Origin: Scleroderma bovista
Taxonomy: Eukaryota > Basidiomycota > Agaricomycetes > Boletales > Sclerodermataceae
DNA: 64,000 bases
Reading direction: 5' to 3'
NCBI GenBank assembly: GCA_037178675.1
Contig: JAYMGJ010000258.1
Span: 35,642-99,641 of the forward strand
Both the position numbers and the translations under genes were made by a program. The stretch's first letter is position 1, and every line of letters starts with the position of its first letter. A model generated the notes under the pieces. It was not told where the DNA came from, ran no database searches, and saw only the letters and a list, made by a program, of their open reading frames with translations. Shown here in pieces: positions 33,233 through 44,999 of this stretch.

Positions 33233-36200
33233 TCAGTTGATCTCTTCGTCTTCGACGGGAGTTGCGCCAGCGAGGTCTTCTGTGTTGACGAACTGGATTA
33301 TTTCGAGAGTCCTGTGTGACCGCGGGAAATATGGGATGAGTCGAAAGGCGGCGAATTTGAGCCTGGAGACCATGCCGTCGACTTCGGCGAGACGATAGGA
33401 TCCGTTTTGAGAGCACAAGATGACAACCATGGGACCAAAGTAGCGGGGTTTGCACTTGGCGTTGGATGCGGGTTTGACCTTCTTGTTCAAGACGAGGACA
33501 AGGGAGCCGGGTTTGAAGTCAAAGTCCTGGATGGTGTTGGCAAAACAGCGTTCGAAATCAGCGATAGATGCGAAACGACTCTTCAAGAGCCGTTCGTGCA
33601 TGGCTGCAAGTTCGTCGTCATGTTTGGCAAGCTGACGAGCGCGGATGGCGATGAGATCAGCAGTGTCGAGACGCTGGGAGATATCCGGGATCATAAAGGT
33701 TGCTTCAGAGATGTCGAACGGGAGGAGTGGCTCGACGCCATGGGCCATGTAGTAGGGAGAATGACCGGTAGATTTCCGAGTTGTGACGCGATCAGCCCAG
33801 AAGACGTGATGCACAAGTGTTGGCCATTGTGTGATGTCGCCATTGCAAGCTTTGACGAGGGAATCGCAGATTGTGCGATGGGAACGTTCAACAACGCCGT
33901 TTGCCTGGGAGTTGTATGCCGAGATGCGAATGTGACGAATGTGGTAAGTCTGCGCAAGCCAGTCGAGTGCGGCTATGAAGGGTGTTCCGTTGTCGGTAAC
34001 GATCTCTTCAAGTCCTCCCCAATGGCAGAGGATCTCTTCGAAAATGAAGGCGCCGAGGGTGCGACCTGTCTCTGTGCGAAGCATATGGAATTCTCGCCAA
34101 GCAGATAGCGAGCAGCGAGCTTGAACCATGTATGAGAGCCCGTGGGACTTGGGCATGTGCATGGTGTCGATATGTGCTTTGCGGAAGAGCGGGGCTGGTG
34201 TAGCTACGACGGGCGGTAGAACTACTTTGTCGACAGAGCGGATCTGGCACTGATGGCATGTCTTGATGTACCAAGTAACGTCTTGGTCGAGTGAGGGCCA
34301 CCAGAAGCGATCTGCGAGAGTACGTCGAGTGGGATAGAATCCACGATGGCCGAGTTTGTCGTGAATTTCGCGAAGGATGTTGATACGATCTGAGCCAAAG
34401 ATGACCTTCTGGTGTCGTCCGGTCTTGTCACGTCGCCAGAGTTGATCGCCACGAACAAAGAAGTGTCTTGAGTAGCGAGAGAGTCGAGTGCGCTCTTTCT
34501 CTGGTATGGATGTTGGTAGGTGGAGCTCTCGTAGGTATTTGTCGACGAGCCGAAGGTCTTGATCTCTCTTGCGTGTGTCGTCGTTGTTTGGTAGTTCGAT
34601 CTCTCTGTTCCTGGTTCCGTCCTCTCTTCCCTTCCCTATCAAAAAGGCTGAAAACCTCCCTTCTTCAGTCCTCATTCCTCCTGCGATCCATATACCGCAT
34701 CCTAAAACTTCGTCGATCCATCGGTCCACTTCTTCTTCACTTTCTTCGTCTCCTTCTTCATCTTCTCCTCTCCGTCTCCTAGATAGCCCATCGGGGCCTT
34801 GATGTTTAGTAGCGGAAACATGTTGTAGCTTGAAATCGAAGGTTTGAATGCCGGCAAGCCACCGGTTCATTGACGCGTTTGGTTGGATGTCGGGGTTATT
34901 TAACATGCCTTTAATGTACTGTGCGTCGACCTCCACAGTGAAGTTCTTGACGCTGATTATCCAAACTTTGACCGCTTTGAGCGCACGAAATAAGCCGTAA
35001 AGTTCGAGTTTAGCTTGTGAGTAGCGAGATTCGCGCTCGTTCCACATGATTGAACCAAAGCGGGCAGGACGGCGCTTCCCGTTGTCGTCCATTTGAGAAA
35101 GGATGTATCCGGCTGCGATGTGAGATGAGTCAACCGCAAGAATCACTTCGTTGACAGATGAGTAATCGAGTGGGCGAATTGCGGGTGATGCAGCGACAGC
35201 TGATTTGAGAGTATCCATGGCTGCTTGTTCTTGCTCTCCCCAGACGAAGGGGACATTGTTCCTTGTGAGTTGGACGAGAGGACGCGAAGTAGCGGCAAAA
35301 TCTTTGATCCAGATACGAACAGTCCCTGCGGTCCCGAGAAAACCATGGACTTCAGTCTTGCTCTCGCATGGGGGCCAGTTTTGGATCTTGGATACTTTGG
35401 TCACATCAGGAACGCGTCCTTCATAGTTGCATGTTTGTCCGACAACGATGACATCTGGTCGACATGCAAAGAGCTTCTTGGCGGATACGGTTGCACCAGC
35501 GTGCTTCAATCAATGGAGAACGCGATTGACATCGTTGCAGTGTTCCCATACAAAACGACGGATGCCAGGGTTCTCGGGTATGGCCTCATATGAGCCGTCG
35601 GATAGTTCATAACATGTGCGTGGGCCTAAGACATTGATATCGTCTTGAAAGTTCGGGGCGATTTCGATTTCGTGCTGCAAGATGAAGGCAACGTCATTCT
35701 GGAAAACTGCCGGGGAGTCCGTCCAGCCTTGTGGAAGTACAGTGAGGCGGAGGGTTCCGAGGGGTGTCTGAAAGGTTGTTAAGTCACGAGAGTCTTCCGC
35801 GAGTGCGCAGTGGTCGTATCCCACAAATAAGTCCATCATGGTATAGATCGAGCGACCGGCAGATTGTTCTGCAAAATGCTCCACGTATGGCAGGGTTGCG
35901 GCGTCCTTCACAGTGACAGCGTTAAGAGGCTGAAGGTCGTGGACTATGCGGATGGAACCATTCTTTTTGGCAACGCAGAACCAGCGAGACTGGTAAGAGC
36001 TGTTAGAAGGCTCATACACACCGGAGGCAATCTTCGACTTGATAAGCTTAATGACTTCATCACGAATGCCAGGTGGAATAGGAGACTGGCGGTGTACCCA
36101 TGGGGTATGCTCAATTGTCGGGATTACAACTGGGTCGAAGTACTCGTCGCGGAAGCGTCCTTTCTCTGATTCATCCCATGTGAGTGCTAACTCGTTGATG

Positions 36201-37318
36201 CGGAGGACGTGGGCAGCAAGCTTCCGTTCATCGGGCCAGAGAAAAGTATTATCGAGAATACCCAAATCCGTCATGTGTTCGTGCGTGAGGCGTTGACCGG
36301 AAGAGAAGTCAGGAGGGTGAGGTGTTAAGGGGGTCAGTGTGAGAAGGGGGTCTTCTGGGAAGCGTCGGACAATACAAGCATGCTGAGGCATCGTAGTAGC
36401 GACTGGCTTGACGTGATTTGCAACCTTCTTATACGCGAAGGTGTGGTGGATGGGATCGAGAGTGTATTGGGTGCGGAGGGCTTCCTCTGAGAACTGCGTA
36501 GCTGTAATTGCCATGCTTGGTACAGAAGCGAACTGGAGGGCGCATGAGATGCTCTCGCAAACAGCGGTGAAAAATGCAAGCGACTCAGCCGGTCCTTGGA
36601 ATGGTCTGGGGGTGGTGGTAACTCGGCGGAGGTTGGATGGGTTGCAGGGGTCGCGGATAACGATGTGAACATCATCGTCGTCTTCGTCCTTTTTAAGGCG
36701 GACTAGTCGTTGCCAAGGACGACCGAGCAGAAGGCGGTATGGTGCATCTGGAATGACGAATGCATGGGCCCATGTCTTGAGACTGTCTACGACAATTTCC
36801 AGCATTTCGAGACAGCCAGGCATGTGCTGAATGCCGCCGTTTGCTGTCTGCATGCGCATTTTGACGTTGGAGTTGATTTTAGCTTGGGAGGCTTTCCAGA
36901 TATCCTCACGTATGACGACAATTTCAGATCCATCGTCAAGAAGTGCCAGTTCTTCGTGAACTCCATTGATGGTCACCTTGAGCTCGCGCAGAGGCGTCGA
37001 ATATTCAACGTGAGGAGGGCAGATGGCTGAGATTTCATTAGTAGCTGCAAAAGAGGGAATGCGTTGGGTGCGAGCGTAATCAACTGCTTCCTTCTGCAAA
37101 TCTGGACTGATGGTGAGGAGATCGCCGACTGTGATGCTGGGAACAATAACATCGAGTACTTTGTTAAAAGTTTGCTTGGTGACGGCAGGATTCATTGCCT
37201 TGGATTCGTAGGTATAAGCTGGGGTACGTTTGTCAAAGGAGCTTGAGGGGTCATTGCTGGGGATTCGTTCGTGTGACTTAACCGTCTCCTCACCCTTTTG
37301 TGTGCTGTTACCTTTCCC
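33233..37318 (-). pseudogene. Gypsy element 2 pol (protease, RT, RNase H, integrase)
   Basis: Same frame as gag. Protease: LALLDDGSEIVVI, a DDG rather than DTG triad (near 36,930). RT: VAKKNGSIRIVHDLQPLNAV, TMMDLFVGYDH, LPQGWTDSPAVFQND and catalytic NFQDDINV (about 35,660). A TGA at 35510-35512 interrupts VNRVLH/LKHAGATV where Arg is usual. RNase H: ILAVDSSHIAAGYIL, SRYSQAKLELYGLFRAL. Integrase: the HHCC finger (HRGFYP..CHQCQ), then core Asp in KAHIDTMHMP, IVTDNGTPF and the Glu in GVVERSHRT. One nonsense change inactivates it unless the stop is read through. Confidence 0.88.
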
Positions 37319-39225
37319 TCATGTAGGCTCACTTTCCTCTTTCACCTTTGCCTTGCTCCTAGTAATTGCGCATACGTCCACTTCCTCCTCTATTTCTGTA
37401 ATTACCACATTGTTTTCCACAATTGGCACACACTGAAAGACATATGTGGCCGGGTCGGGGTCATTGGCAGCGTATGTGGTTGAGGATATGTGGGGCGGAG
37501 GGTCGCGTCTAAAGTTGGAAGTAGTTGGCAGGACGTCTGATGTAGACGTTTGTATTGGCAGTGTATTTCCGTAACGCTCGTCGATGGTGGTGCGAAGTAG
37601 ACCGGTGCCGTGATGGCGGCGAATGCGGGAACCATCAGGGTACGAGAGGTACCGGTCCTTGCGAACGATTCGACCGGCACGAATGTAATCGTCGACGACA
37701 TGGCATTGGCCGACAAGGTGCTGTCCTCCGCACATGAAACAGTTGCCAGAAGGCGGCGCGATGGCAGCAGAGCCTGCAGTCGAAAATGTCTGGTGAACAG
37801 GGGCAGCACGAGGCCTGGCTCCGGCTGGGAGTGGCCATATTTCGGCAGCGGCAGTTGACAGGCAGATGAGGCGGGCGTAACATCCGGCATAGGCGGAGTC
37901 ATGAACATCGAGGCGACTGATGCGCCGACTGAGCTCGTCAACCTCATCTATGAGGGCTTTCGATTCGTCGAAGTGGACTGTCTTCGTGTGAACCTCTTGG
38001 CGCGCATCACTGGGGTAACGATATTTGTCGTCATCATAGCCGCTAGGACGCAAGGGGGCAGTCTTGATGTCGGACAGAGGTGCTGAGTCGCGAACTGAGT
38101 GGAGGCAAAGGGATACTGGGTCATTCTTATCGACGTCAAACCTATCATTAGCGAGAATGACACGTCCAGCTTTGATAACCTTTTCAAAGTTGGGATGCTC
38201 CGTATGATCGAACTTCTTTGGGTCCTCGAGCTGTAACTGGAGCGAGATGTGGTGACGGATGTGCCTCGGAAGGCCCTGCCAGAATAATTTGTCTCGCTCT
38301 CGCTCAGAAATCTTATTGTTCTTGACAAGCCAAGTGGCGACAGGGCGGAATTGGCGCGAGAACTCCATGAGCTTGGTTTCCGTAGATATATCTAAATCTG
38401 CATGAGTAAGGACAATGCGCTCCAGGTCGCGGTAGGTATATTGCATGCCCTTCTCCGCGCCAGGGTATTCGTCGATAACCCTAGCCTTGAATGCTTTGTA
38501 ATCTGCGGCGTCGTACTCAGGAAGAGATATCCAGAGCCGTTTCGTAGCAGAATCGATATATCGGAGGACTGCACGACACTGTTCTCTACTGGTGAGACCA
38601 CATGAATTGGCTAGATCTTCGAATTGGGTGAAAAAATCGAGGAGGTCCCCGGCGCATCCAGAGAAGGATGGTGCCTCCTTGGATCCAGCACCGGGCATGC
38701 CTCGGAAGCCTGTGGCGGTATTAGACATGGCGGCTGTGTTAGTAACTGAGGTAGTATTTAGTGGGGGCTGAGCTGAGGGCACAGTAATGGTAGTTGGGGG
38801 CTGTAACGGGTTGGGGTCAGCTAAGGATGTGACAGCTGGGGATGATGGGACAACAGAAGCTCGTGATGGGCGGGAGGTGTTGGCTGGCTGGGATGGCTTG
38901 TGATAATGATTTGGCTGTGGAGCAGCTTCTGTATAAGATCTTCCGCTCCGAGTGCTAGGAATGGTGGGCGATGGCTGTTCAGCGGCGATCGTCGAAGATC
39001 GAGACTGGGGCGATGGAGTCAGGGGCGATAATGGCAAATCAGGAAAATTGGCTGGGCGCAGACAAAACGGCGCTGATGGCGGACGGATATTTCTGGACTG
39101 TGCTGGGGTGTCTTCTATAGGCCTTTCGGACGGCTGGGGATGGCTCTCTTGCCTATGGATGGGCGTACTTCCTTCGATCTGTGGCGGAATAGTGAAATAT
39201 GACTTGATACTAGAACTCGAAGTTT
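37319..39225 (-). CDS. Gypsy element 2 gag
   Basis: Open to about 39225 with no ATG in frame; the true start is unresolved (an ATG near 39,259 is in another frame). Ser/Pro/Thr-rich N-terminus; gag fold with KEAPSFSGCAGDLLDFFTQF, RYIDSATKRLWISLPEYD, WLVKNNKISERERDKLFWQG; a short CFMCGGQHLVGQC knuckle (CX2CX3HX4C) near 37,730; basic tail. It ends in TGA 37319-37321, after which the same frame stays open into protease. The stop is either a normal gag terminator with readthrough or another CGA to TGA change. Confidence 0.82.
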
Positions 39226-39306
39226 TCTAAAAAGGAACCTAGGAATAATCAAAGGCATGAGGCAGAGATGGGGGTGCAAGGTCAAGGTCCAGGGGGGTCC
39301 TTTGAA

Positions 39307-39322
39307 CTTGTGGTGGGCTCCA
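39307..39322 (-). promoter_or_regulatory. Primer-binding site of gypsy element 2
   Basis: Minus strand TGGAGCCCACCACAAG, two bases after the 5' LTR end. Confidence 0.65.
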
Positions 39323-39324
39323 GA

Positions 39325-39891
39325 TGTAGGGGAAGGTGCGGGTTCGGGTGTTCGAGAGGACAGGAAGTGGGAAGGAGAAGAGAGACGGAAGAGACTCGGG
39401 ACTCAGACGGTGAATGCTGTAGATACAGTGGGAACTTGTGACTTTTTAGACTGACGACTCGGACGTGAAATGCGGAACTGGGGGGGAATCGGATTGCTGC
39501 AGCTCGAAGCTGCTACAGGCGGCTTAAGTACAGTACTAATGACGTCAAAGCGCGAGTGGCTCGACGTCCGAGCAGACAATGTATCTAAGGTACAAAGAGA
39601 GTGTCAAAGCTAAAATACAAGGGGCGGCAAAGCACTGAGAGGGCCGTGCCTAAGGACATAGGGCGCAGGATCTAACCTGGCCGCTTCGGTGCATCGTAGA
39701 TAACATACGTCCGCCCTGCCCTTTGTGGGTCTTGCCGGTCGCAGGTCGATCGATACCAGTTACCCAGTACCGATCATAACTCACCCGGAGGTCCGCGGTA
39801 GGCGTCCTCACCAACACCCAGGCCCTCTCGAGTGCTTCGTAAATCGAAAATATGTCGTAGTTGCGTAGCTGAATCAAGTTAATTCCTTACA
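39325..39891 (-). repeat. 5' LTR of gypsy element 2
   Basis: Starts TGTAAGGAATTAAC on the minus strand, ends CCCCTACA. The two LTRs differ mainly around 39,360-39,420. Confidence 0.9.
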
Positions 39892-39895
39892 GAAA

Positions 39896-40341
39896 AGCAA
39901 AATCAACGGAGCTTGAAACCTTATGTAGTGAAACCTACTCACAGTCACGTGCATGTACTTGTGGGGAACTTTCCAAGCTTAGTCATAGCTGAGTTTGTTT
40001 CTCTACAAATAAGTCAAAGCAAAAGAGATGCGCATTCTTTTTCTCCACATCATGTCCCATCCACTTCATAGATTAGTTATGATTGTATGGCTTACTCGTT
40101 ACATCTATAGTGTAGTTATACCTCAATTGTTCCGTTGCTTAGCGCCTCCGAGACTGAGTCTCAGTTCGCCTCAAACAATGCCTTTGAATGTTATTGAATG
40201 AGGACCGTAAATGATTTGAATTTGGCAATACCACACTGATTCTCTTTAAAAACGACTGGTGAGCCCATGTTTACTTTTCTTTCTTTTCTGTCGCCGAATA
40301 CAATTCTCTCTGCATAGTTTCCGTGTCTCCTCAATATCACT
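39896..40341. other. Spacer with possible promoter
   Basis: No gene seen. AT-rich with a CT-rich stretch (TTTCTTTCTTTTCTG) near 40,277, a usual basidiomycete promoter feature upstream of ATG 40342. Confidence 0.3.
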
Positions 40342-40859
40342 ATGCCCACACCATCAGTCAAGATCTCACCCTCTATGGTCGTGAGCACTGTGTATCTGTG
40401 GCTTGAGAGATATGCCCACAATGAAGTTACAACATCCCACGTGTTACACAACATCGATTTCGAATTAGGTGCTGTAAAGGCTCATTTCGATGAAGATCGC
40501 TGGATGGATATTCTGGAGCACATCGTGACAAGACCAAATGGGTGGGATGAGGTGAAAGCTGAATGGCTGAGGATTAAATCAGGTGTGTGACATTTCCTTA
40601 CAGAACGTCAGTGTCTTTACATCCTTTGCAAGTTCCATTGCTTCAAGATAAGAGAGCCTGGTGTGTGATCCAGACCTGGGTATACGGAGGGTCAAACTTA
40701 GCTCTCATGTCAGAGGTGATGGAAATAGCCTACGGAGACCAGTATATCCATGTGGATTGGGATGAAATCTTTCATCGTCTGCAAGAAGTATGGGAAATTG
40801 AGGAAGAAGAAGACAGTCCAGAGACACGTCGAATCTTCCAGGAAATATTGGACTCCTGA
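40342..40859 (+). CDS. Small two-exon unknown protein (150 aa)
   Basis: Exon 1 40342-40582, intron 40583-40647 (GTGTGT..CAAG), exon 2 40648-40859, total 151 codons in frame including stop. The sequence is acidic and helical (WLERYAHNEV, IHVDWDEIFHRLQEVWEIE), with no signal peptide or membrane segment. I do not recognise it. It lies 111 bp upstream of the Spt5-like gene in the same orientation; this pairing might be conserved in the genome's Spt5-like copies. Confidence 0.5.
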
Positions 40860-40970
40860 GGACTCTCCCTTCCACCCCCCCCCATTGGACGCTTCCTTCT
40901 GACCGCCTCTCTGCTGCCAATAGCACATTTCGATGGGGATGCGCCACTCCCCACCTCTTCAAAAGCACCG

Positions 40971-43165
40971 ATGAAAAGTCAAAAGAAGACACCCAATAAT
41001 CTACGCTCCCTTGACATGGGCATCATCAACCTGTCCACGTTCCAGGCTGACAGTAAGGATGACAACATCGATGCCGGGCCTTCAAAACCACTGAAGAAGC
41101 AACGGAAGATGGACATTTCCCGTTCAATTGACCATTTTCTTGACACATCTGCGTTAGATGACGAGGAGGAGGAGGAGGAGGAGGAGGATTACAGTGGTGG
41201 CGATATGCTGATGGCTCACCCCTCTGAAGTACTTCCTGGTGGACTGGTGTCATTCGCCTCACATGTAGATGACATATGTCGCCTCTATAGTGGTCGTGCC
41301 AACCATGTTCGCGATACTTCGCATGATCCCCCATGTCACTCTCCTCTCTCAACATCACAGGCACTCCCCCATGTCTATAAGGTCAATATCATCACAGGTA
41401 GGCATCAATATATTTCTTGTTATCGTAATTGAAATCCCCTGCAGCGAGTGCAGCTGACTACATCCAAGATATACTTGAATGGAAGTCTTTCAAGATCATC
41501 CCAGGATATCATCTTTCTCTGTATGTAGAAGCTACCAGTCCAAAGGCCATTATGTCCTCCATGCCGTCAAGCCACCTTTGCAGTGTCAGAAAAATTGACC
41601 GTGTTCCGACGGAAGAAGTGGGATCACTGTACTCACCCCAGGAAGTTTTTGATTGCCGATTTTGGGTACGGGTTAAAAGTGGTATATACCAGAATGATGT
41701 TGGCTACATGCTATCGCAAGATGGAGATCAGGTCTCTATCCTTGTTGCTCCCCGCCAACGTCCCTATGACAGTGGTCGCCAAAAGCTTCTCTTCGATACT
41801 GATGCCGCTCGACTGGCAGGGTATGCAATAACCTTGGATCCATCCAACACACGTGCTGGGGTAATGTCTTGCGATGGACTTATCTACCACAAGGGTCTAC
41901 TCCAACGCTCTCTTTCGAAGAAAACGCTGGAGGTTGTCGAATTGCCTCACCCAGATGATCTTGTACTCCATTCACTGGCCGGTATTGACCCCCCTTTGAT
42001 TCGTCGGACAATCAAGAGGTTCTCAGCACAATTTTGGCAGCAAGGTGATCTCGTTTGCATTACTGAAGGGGAACTTTTCAATATGCCCGCATCTATTTTG
42101 TCTGTTGACTTTCAGAATAAGTCTGCAACCATTGTAATCAACAGCAATGGGACCCTTCCAGCTCAATATAGCTGCCCAATTTCCAGCTTACAGCACACGT
42201 ACAGGCGTGGTGATTGGGTCAAAGTCTTTGCAGGTTCAGATAGGGGAACTGAAGGTTGTGTCGTGGATCATTCAGGCGAAAACATCATTTTGACTGTCCA
42301 TTGGACCGGGGAAATAATCGAGGTATGTACACTATATGCCCTGGACTGTGCTCAACTGATCTCCAAAAGATTCAAGTTGATCCCCTTCTCATACATACAT
42401 TTACTCCTGCCCACAGGATTGCAGAGGTCTCACGACAACCAGACACACTTTCGCATAATCCTGAGCCACACCAGGATGCCATTCAAATTGGTGACCATGC
42501 TACCATCCTTCACAGTCCATGGCGTGGCCTCAGAGGGACCATTGTATGGATTGCATTCCCAGTGTTGTGGATTCAGCCGTTGACGCTACCTCCAAACTTT
42601 CCCAACACAATGAGACGCTCAGTATCCCCGAAGGTGTTGACCCTCGGTGCCTACACATTCACAAGGATGAGGCGGTAATAGATCCACTCCCCACACTGAA
42701 AATTTCCAGCCAGAATGGCTATGATGTTACAGTGGGCAATGTGGTCCAAGTGGTACGAGGAAAGTACCATGGTCATACAGGCACTGTCCTTAATGTAGAC
42801 TTCCTAAATGCTTCTATGGTTATTCGGTGTGAAGATTTCATGGTACGTGTATGAGCTCTGTTTCCACTGCCTTCTAACAGACCCTTGTAGCTTCATGTCC
42901 GTATCTCATCATGCACGAAAGTTCACAATTGGATGCCGCTATCCTTGCACAGGGGGAGTGAGGTGTGGATTATAGCTGGGGACAAAAAAGGCCATCGAGC
43001 CCATTTGGTATCCTTGGGATGCCAGCTCAGTGTTGTTTCTATGTTAGAGTACCCACACTATGAGATCAAGAATGTTGAAGTCGTGACTAGGTGTGTATTT
43101 CCTCATGGTGTCCCCGATGCCTAAATGATTATTTGTTTAGTGCAGGGTACTTGTTAAATGGGGAC
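40971..43165 (+). pseudogene. Spt5-like NGN/KOW protein, C-terminus cut off by gypsy element 3
   Basis: Resembles transcription elongation factor Spt5, which binds RNA polymerase II. Exon 1 from ATG 40971 has an acidic stretch (about nine Glu near 41,162-41,188) and an NGN-like segment VYKVNIIT joined over an intron (41,399-41,444) to YIQDILEW and GYHLSLYVEA. At least four KOW-type blocks follow: RVKSGIYQNDVGYML, YRRGDWVKVFAGSDRGTEG, HATILHSPWRGLRGTI, GNVVQVVRGKYHGHTGTV, with a last one GSEVWIIAGDKKGHRAHL. An intron near 43,091-43,141 leads to RVLVKWG, and the coding sequence ends at the LTR start 43166. The usual Spt5 repeats are absent. Members of this family are expanded in Agaricomycetes, so this is probably a paralogue, not the essential gene. 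Confidence 0.68.
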
Positions 43166-43843
43166 TGTCAGAACTGGTTCTTCCGATGAACTCCAACGTG
43201 AGCGGAGTTAAGTCCGAAGGGTTGTTGACGACAGGTGGAGGTGGTGAGGACTTGGCTTCAGCGTATGTGCTGTGCCCTTGCGATACCTGCGTCCTCGTAT
43301 TTCGGAGGACAAGGGGACAGAGAGATGGAGGTCCGACAAAGGTCGGGGTTGCCAGAAGGCAGAGGGGACAGAGGAGGACAGAGGTGAGTTCGCAGGAAGT
43401 ATTCAAGATGATATTCGAACTGAGGGACAATCCCCTCAGCGTGCGGAGTACTTATACTTTACATTGGATATGTACAGTAACCGAGAAGCAGAGAGAGACA
43501 TAGCAGAGGCATAGGTAAGAGTCTGTGGATGACAAACGGATGAGTAACATACACGGAACGGAGATCAGTGATAAGCGTAACAGATCAAAAGGTTGACAGG
43601 ACACAGCTATGAGTAATCAGATGTAATCTAAAATGGGAACAAGGGAAGCAGGAACGGAAGCAGAACGGAAGCATACAATAACCGGAGGCGTAAGCGCGGA
43701 ACTATTTACTAAAAGGAGACGGAGCGTCAATTGTCGGAGTGGAGATGGATACGTAGCGTCGGAGGTGTCCGATTGCGATTGGACTTGAGTCTATAACAGA
43801 CTAAAGGCCTTGCGGAGTCTGGCGGTGTCATGTGGTCATGACA
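43166..43843 (-). repeat. 3' LTR of gypsy element 3
   Basis: Minus strand starts TGTCATGACCACATGACACC and ends CCAGTTCTGACA. It is preceded by AAAGGGGGGATAC. It interrupts the Spt5-like gene. Confidence 0.85.
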
Positions 43844-44020
43844 GTATCCCCCCTTTAGGGCCTGAACCCTTGAGGGCCTTTGTGCGTGTGGACTTCGCGA
43901 TTTTGGCATTGTTCTGCTGAGATAAGTGTTTTGATCGGAGTTCAGAATTTACTGTGGGCACGTATAAGAGTGCGACGCATGTTGTCCGCATTGTCATACA
44001 ACTTGTCCTTCTACTTCGAC

Positions 44021-44891
44021 ATGACTTCTCAATGCAACACACCCACCCCTGGCGAGCAGCAGCAGCGCAACTGGAAGGAGGCGGAAGACCATGAGCTGGT
44101 CACTGACTCTGAAGACGATGAGGCCAACGCGACGGTGAAGTTCGTGGAGCGCAAGCGGAGGGAAGTAGCGAGGAAGGTGGCGCAAGCAGAGCAGCAATGA
44201 AAGGTAGAGGAGGCACGAGTGGAGATGCAGAGGAGGAAAGAGGTGCGTGGCGAACACACTGTTCGCTAGGTGATACTGACGCAAAGGCGCCATGACAGGC
44301 ATGCAGAGCCAAAGAGGCTCGCAAAGCAGAGGAGGCAGCAAGAGCCAAGGCAGCGCGCAAGGCAGAGGAGGAGCATCAGGCAGAGTTGGCATGGGAACAT
44401 GCAGAGGCTGAGAGGTGGGCGAGGGTCAAAGCGGTGCAAGAGGCACACATAGAGCGGCAGAGGTGGGAGTTCGAGGCGCGGAAGGTGCAGGAGCAGCAAT
44501 GGCGGTTGCAGGCGCAAGTGGAGTCCATCGTGACTACACAAGGTAGTGGACAGGCGATGATGGTGGCGCCAACGGTGGCAACAGCAGTAAGGTGTTCCGC
44601 TTGCATGAGGTGCCGGGAGAACGAGAGCACTTGGTGCTCAAAAGGAGGCGGTCGGCGAGGGAGGACGAGAGGGTGGAGATGGAGAGGGCTTGATTGGAGA
44701 TTGAGCAACAGCGGGTGGAGGACATGTGGCACCTTGGCACGTTGGTGCGGGCGCCCTTCATTCAAGGGTCATCGTCATCAACGGGGTCAACGCGGAGGGA
44801 GTTGGAGGCGGTGAAGGCGACCAAGGTCGAGAAGGGAGCAGAGGCGGATGATGAAGATGGTATGGCCGACGCGGAGGGAGAGGATGACTGA
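44021..44891 (+). pseudogene. Opposite-strand coiled-coil ORF of gypsy element 3
   Basis: Plus-strand reading starting MTSQCNTPTPGEQQQ and running through Glu/Arg/Ala/Gln-rich charged coiled-coil sequence (ERKRREVARKVAQAEQQ, ERQRWEFEARKVQEQQ) to an acidic end EGEDD at 44891. It is split over three frames. A TGA at 44198-44200 stands where CGA would continue the coiled coil. Such additional ORFs opposite to pol, between integrase and 3' LTR, are common in basidiomycete gypsy elements; the role is unknown. Confidence 0.55.
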
Positions 44892-44999
44892 CGGACTAAC
44901 TACATACATATATATATTTTTTTGTTTGTTTCTTTTATTTGTGTACTACAATTTTATTGGAATGGAATCTTTGCGGACTTGAGGCGGGAAGGATATCGG

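Larger units (their letters stand above)
32632..39895 (-). mobile_element. Gypsy element 2, full-length with GAAA target duplication
   Basis: Complete minus-strand Ty3/gypsy element. LTRs 32636-33203 (568 bp) and 39325-39891 (567 bp) are closely similar with scattered differences. GAAA flanks both sides (32632-32635, 39892-39895). A PBS lies just inside the right LTR and a polypurine tract just inside the left LTR. Gag, protease, RT, RNase H and integrase are present in order in one frame, broken only by two TGA codons. Confidence 0.92.

Noticed and set aside
33407..34108. Plus-strand ORF of 233 residues
   Set aside because: Antisense shadow of the gypsy element 2 integrase.
37319..37321. 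Selenocysteine use of the TGA codons
   Set aside because: Basidiomycetes generally lack this pathway, and the stops fall where Arg is usual, which deamination explains better.
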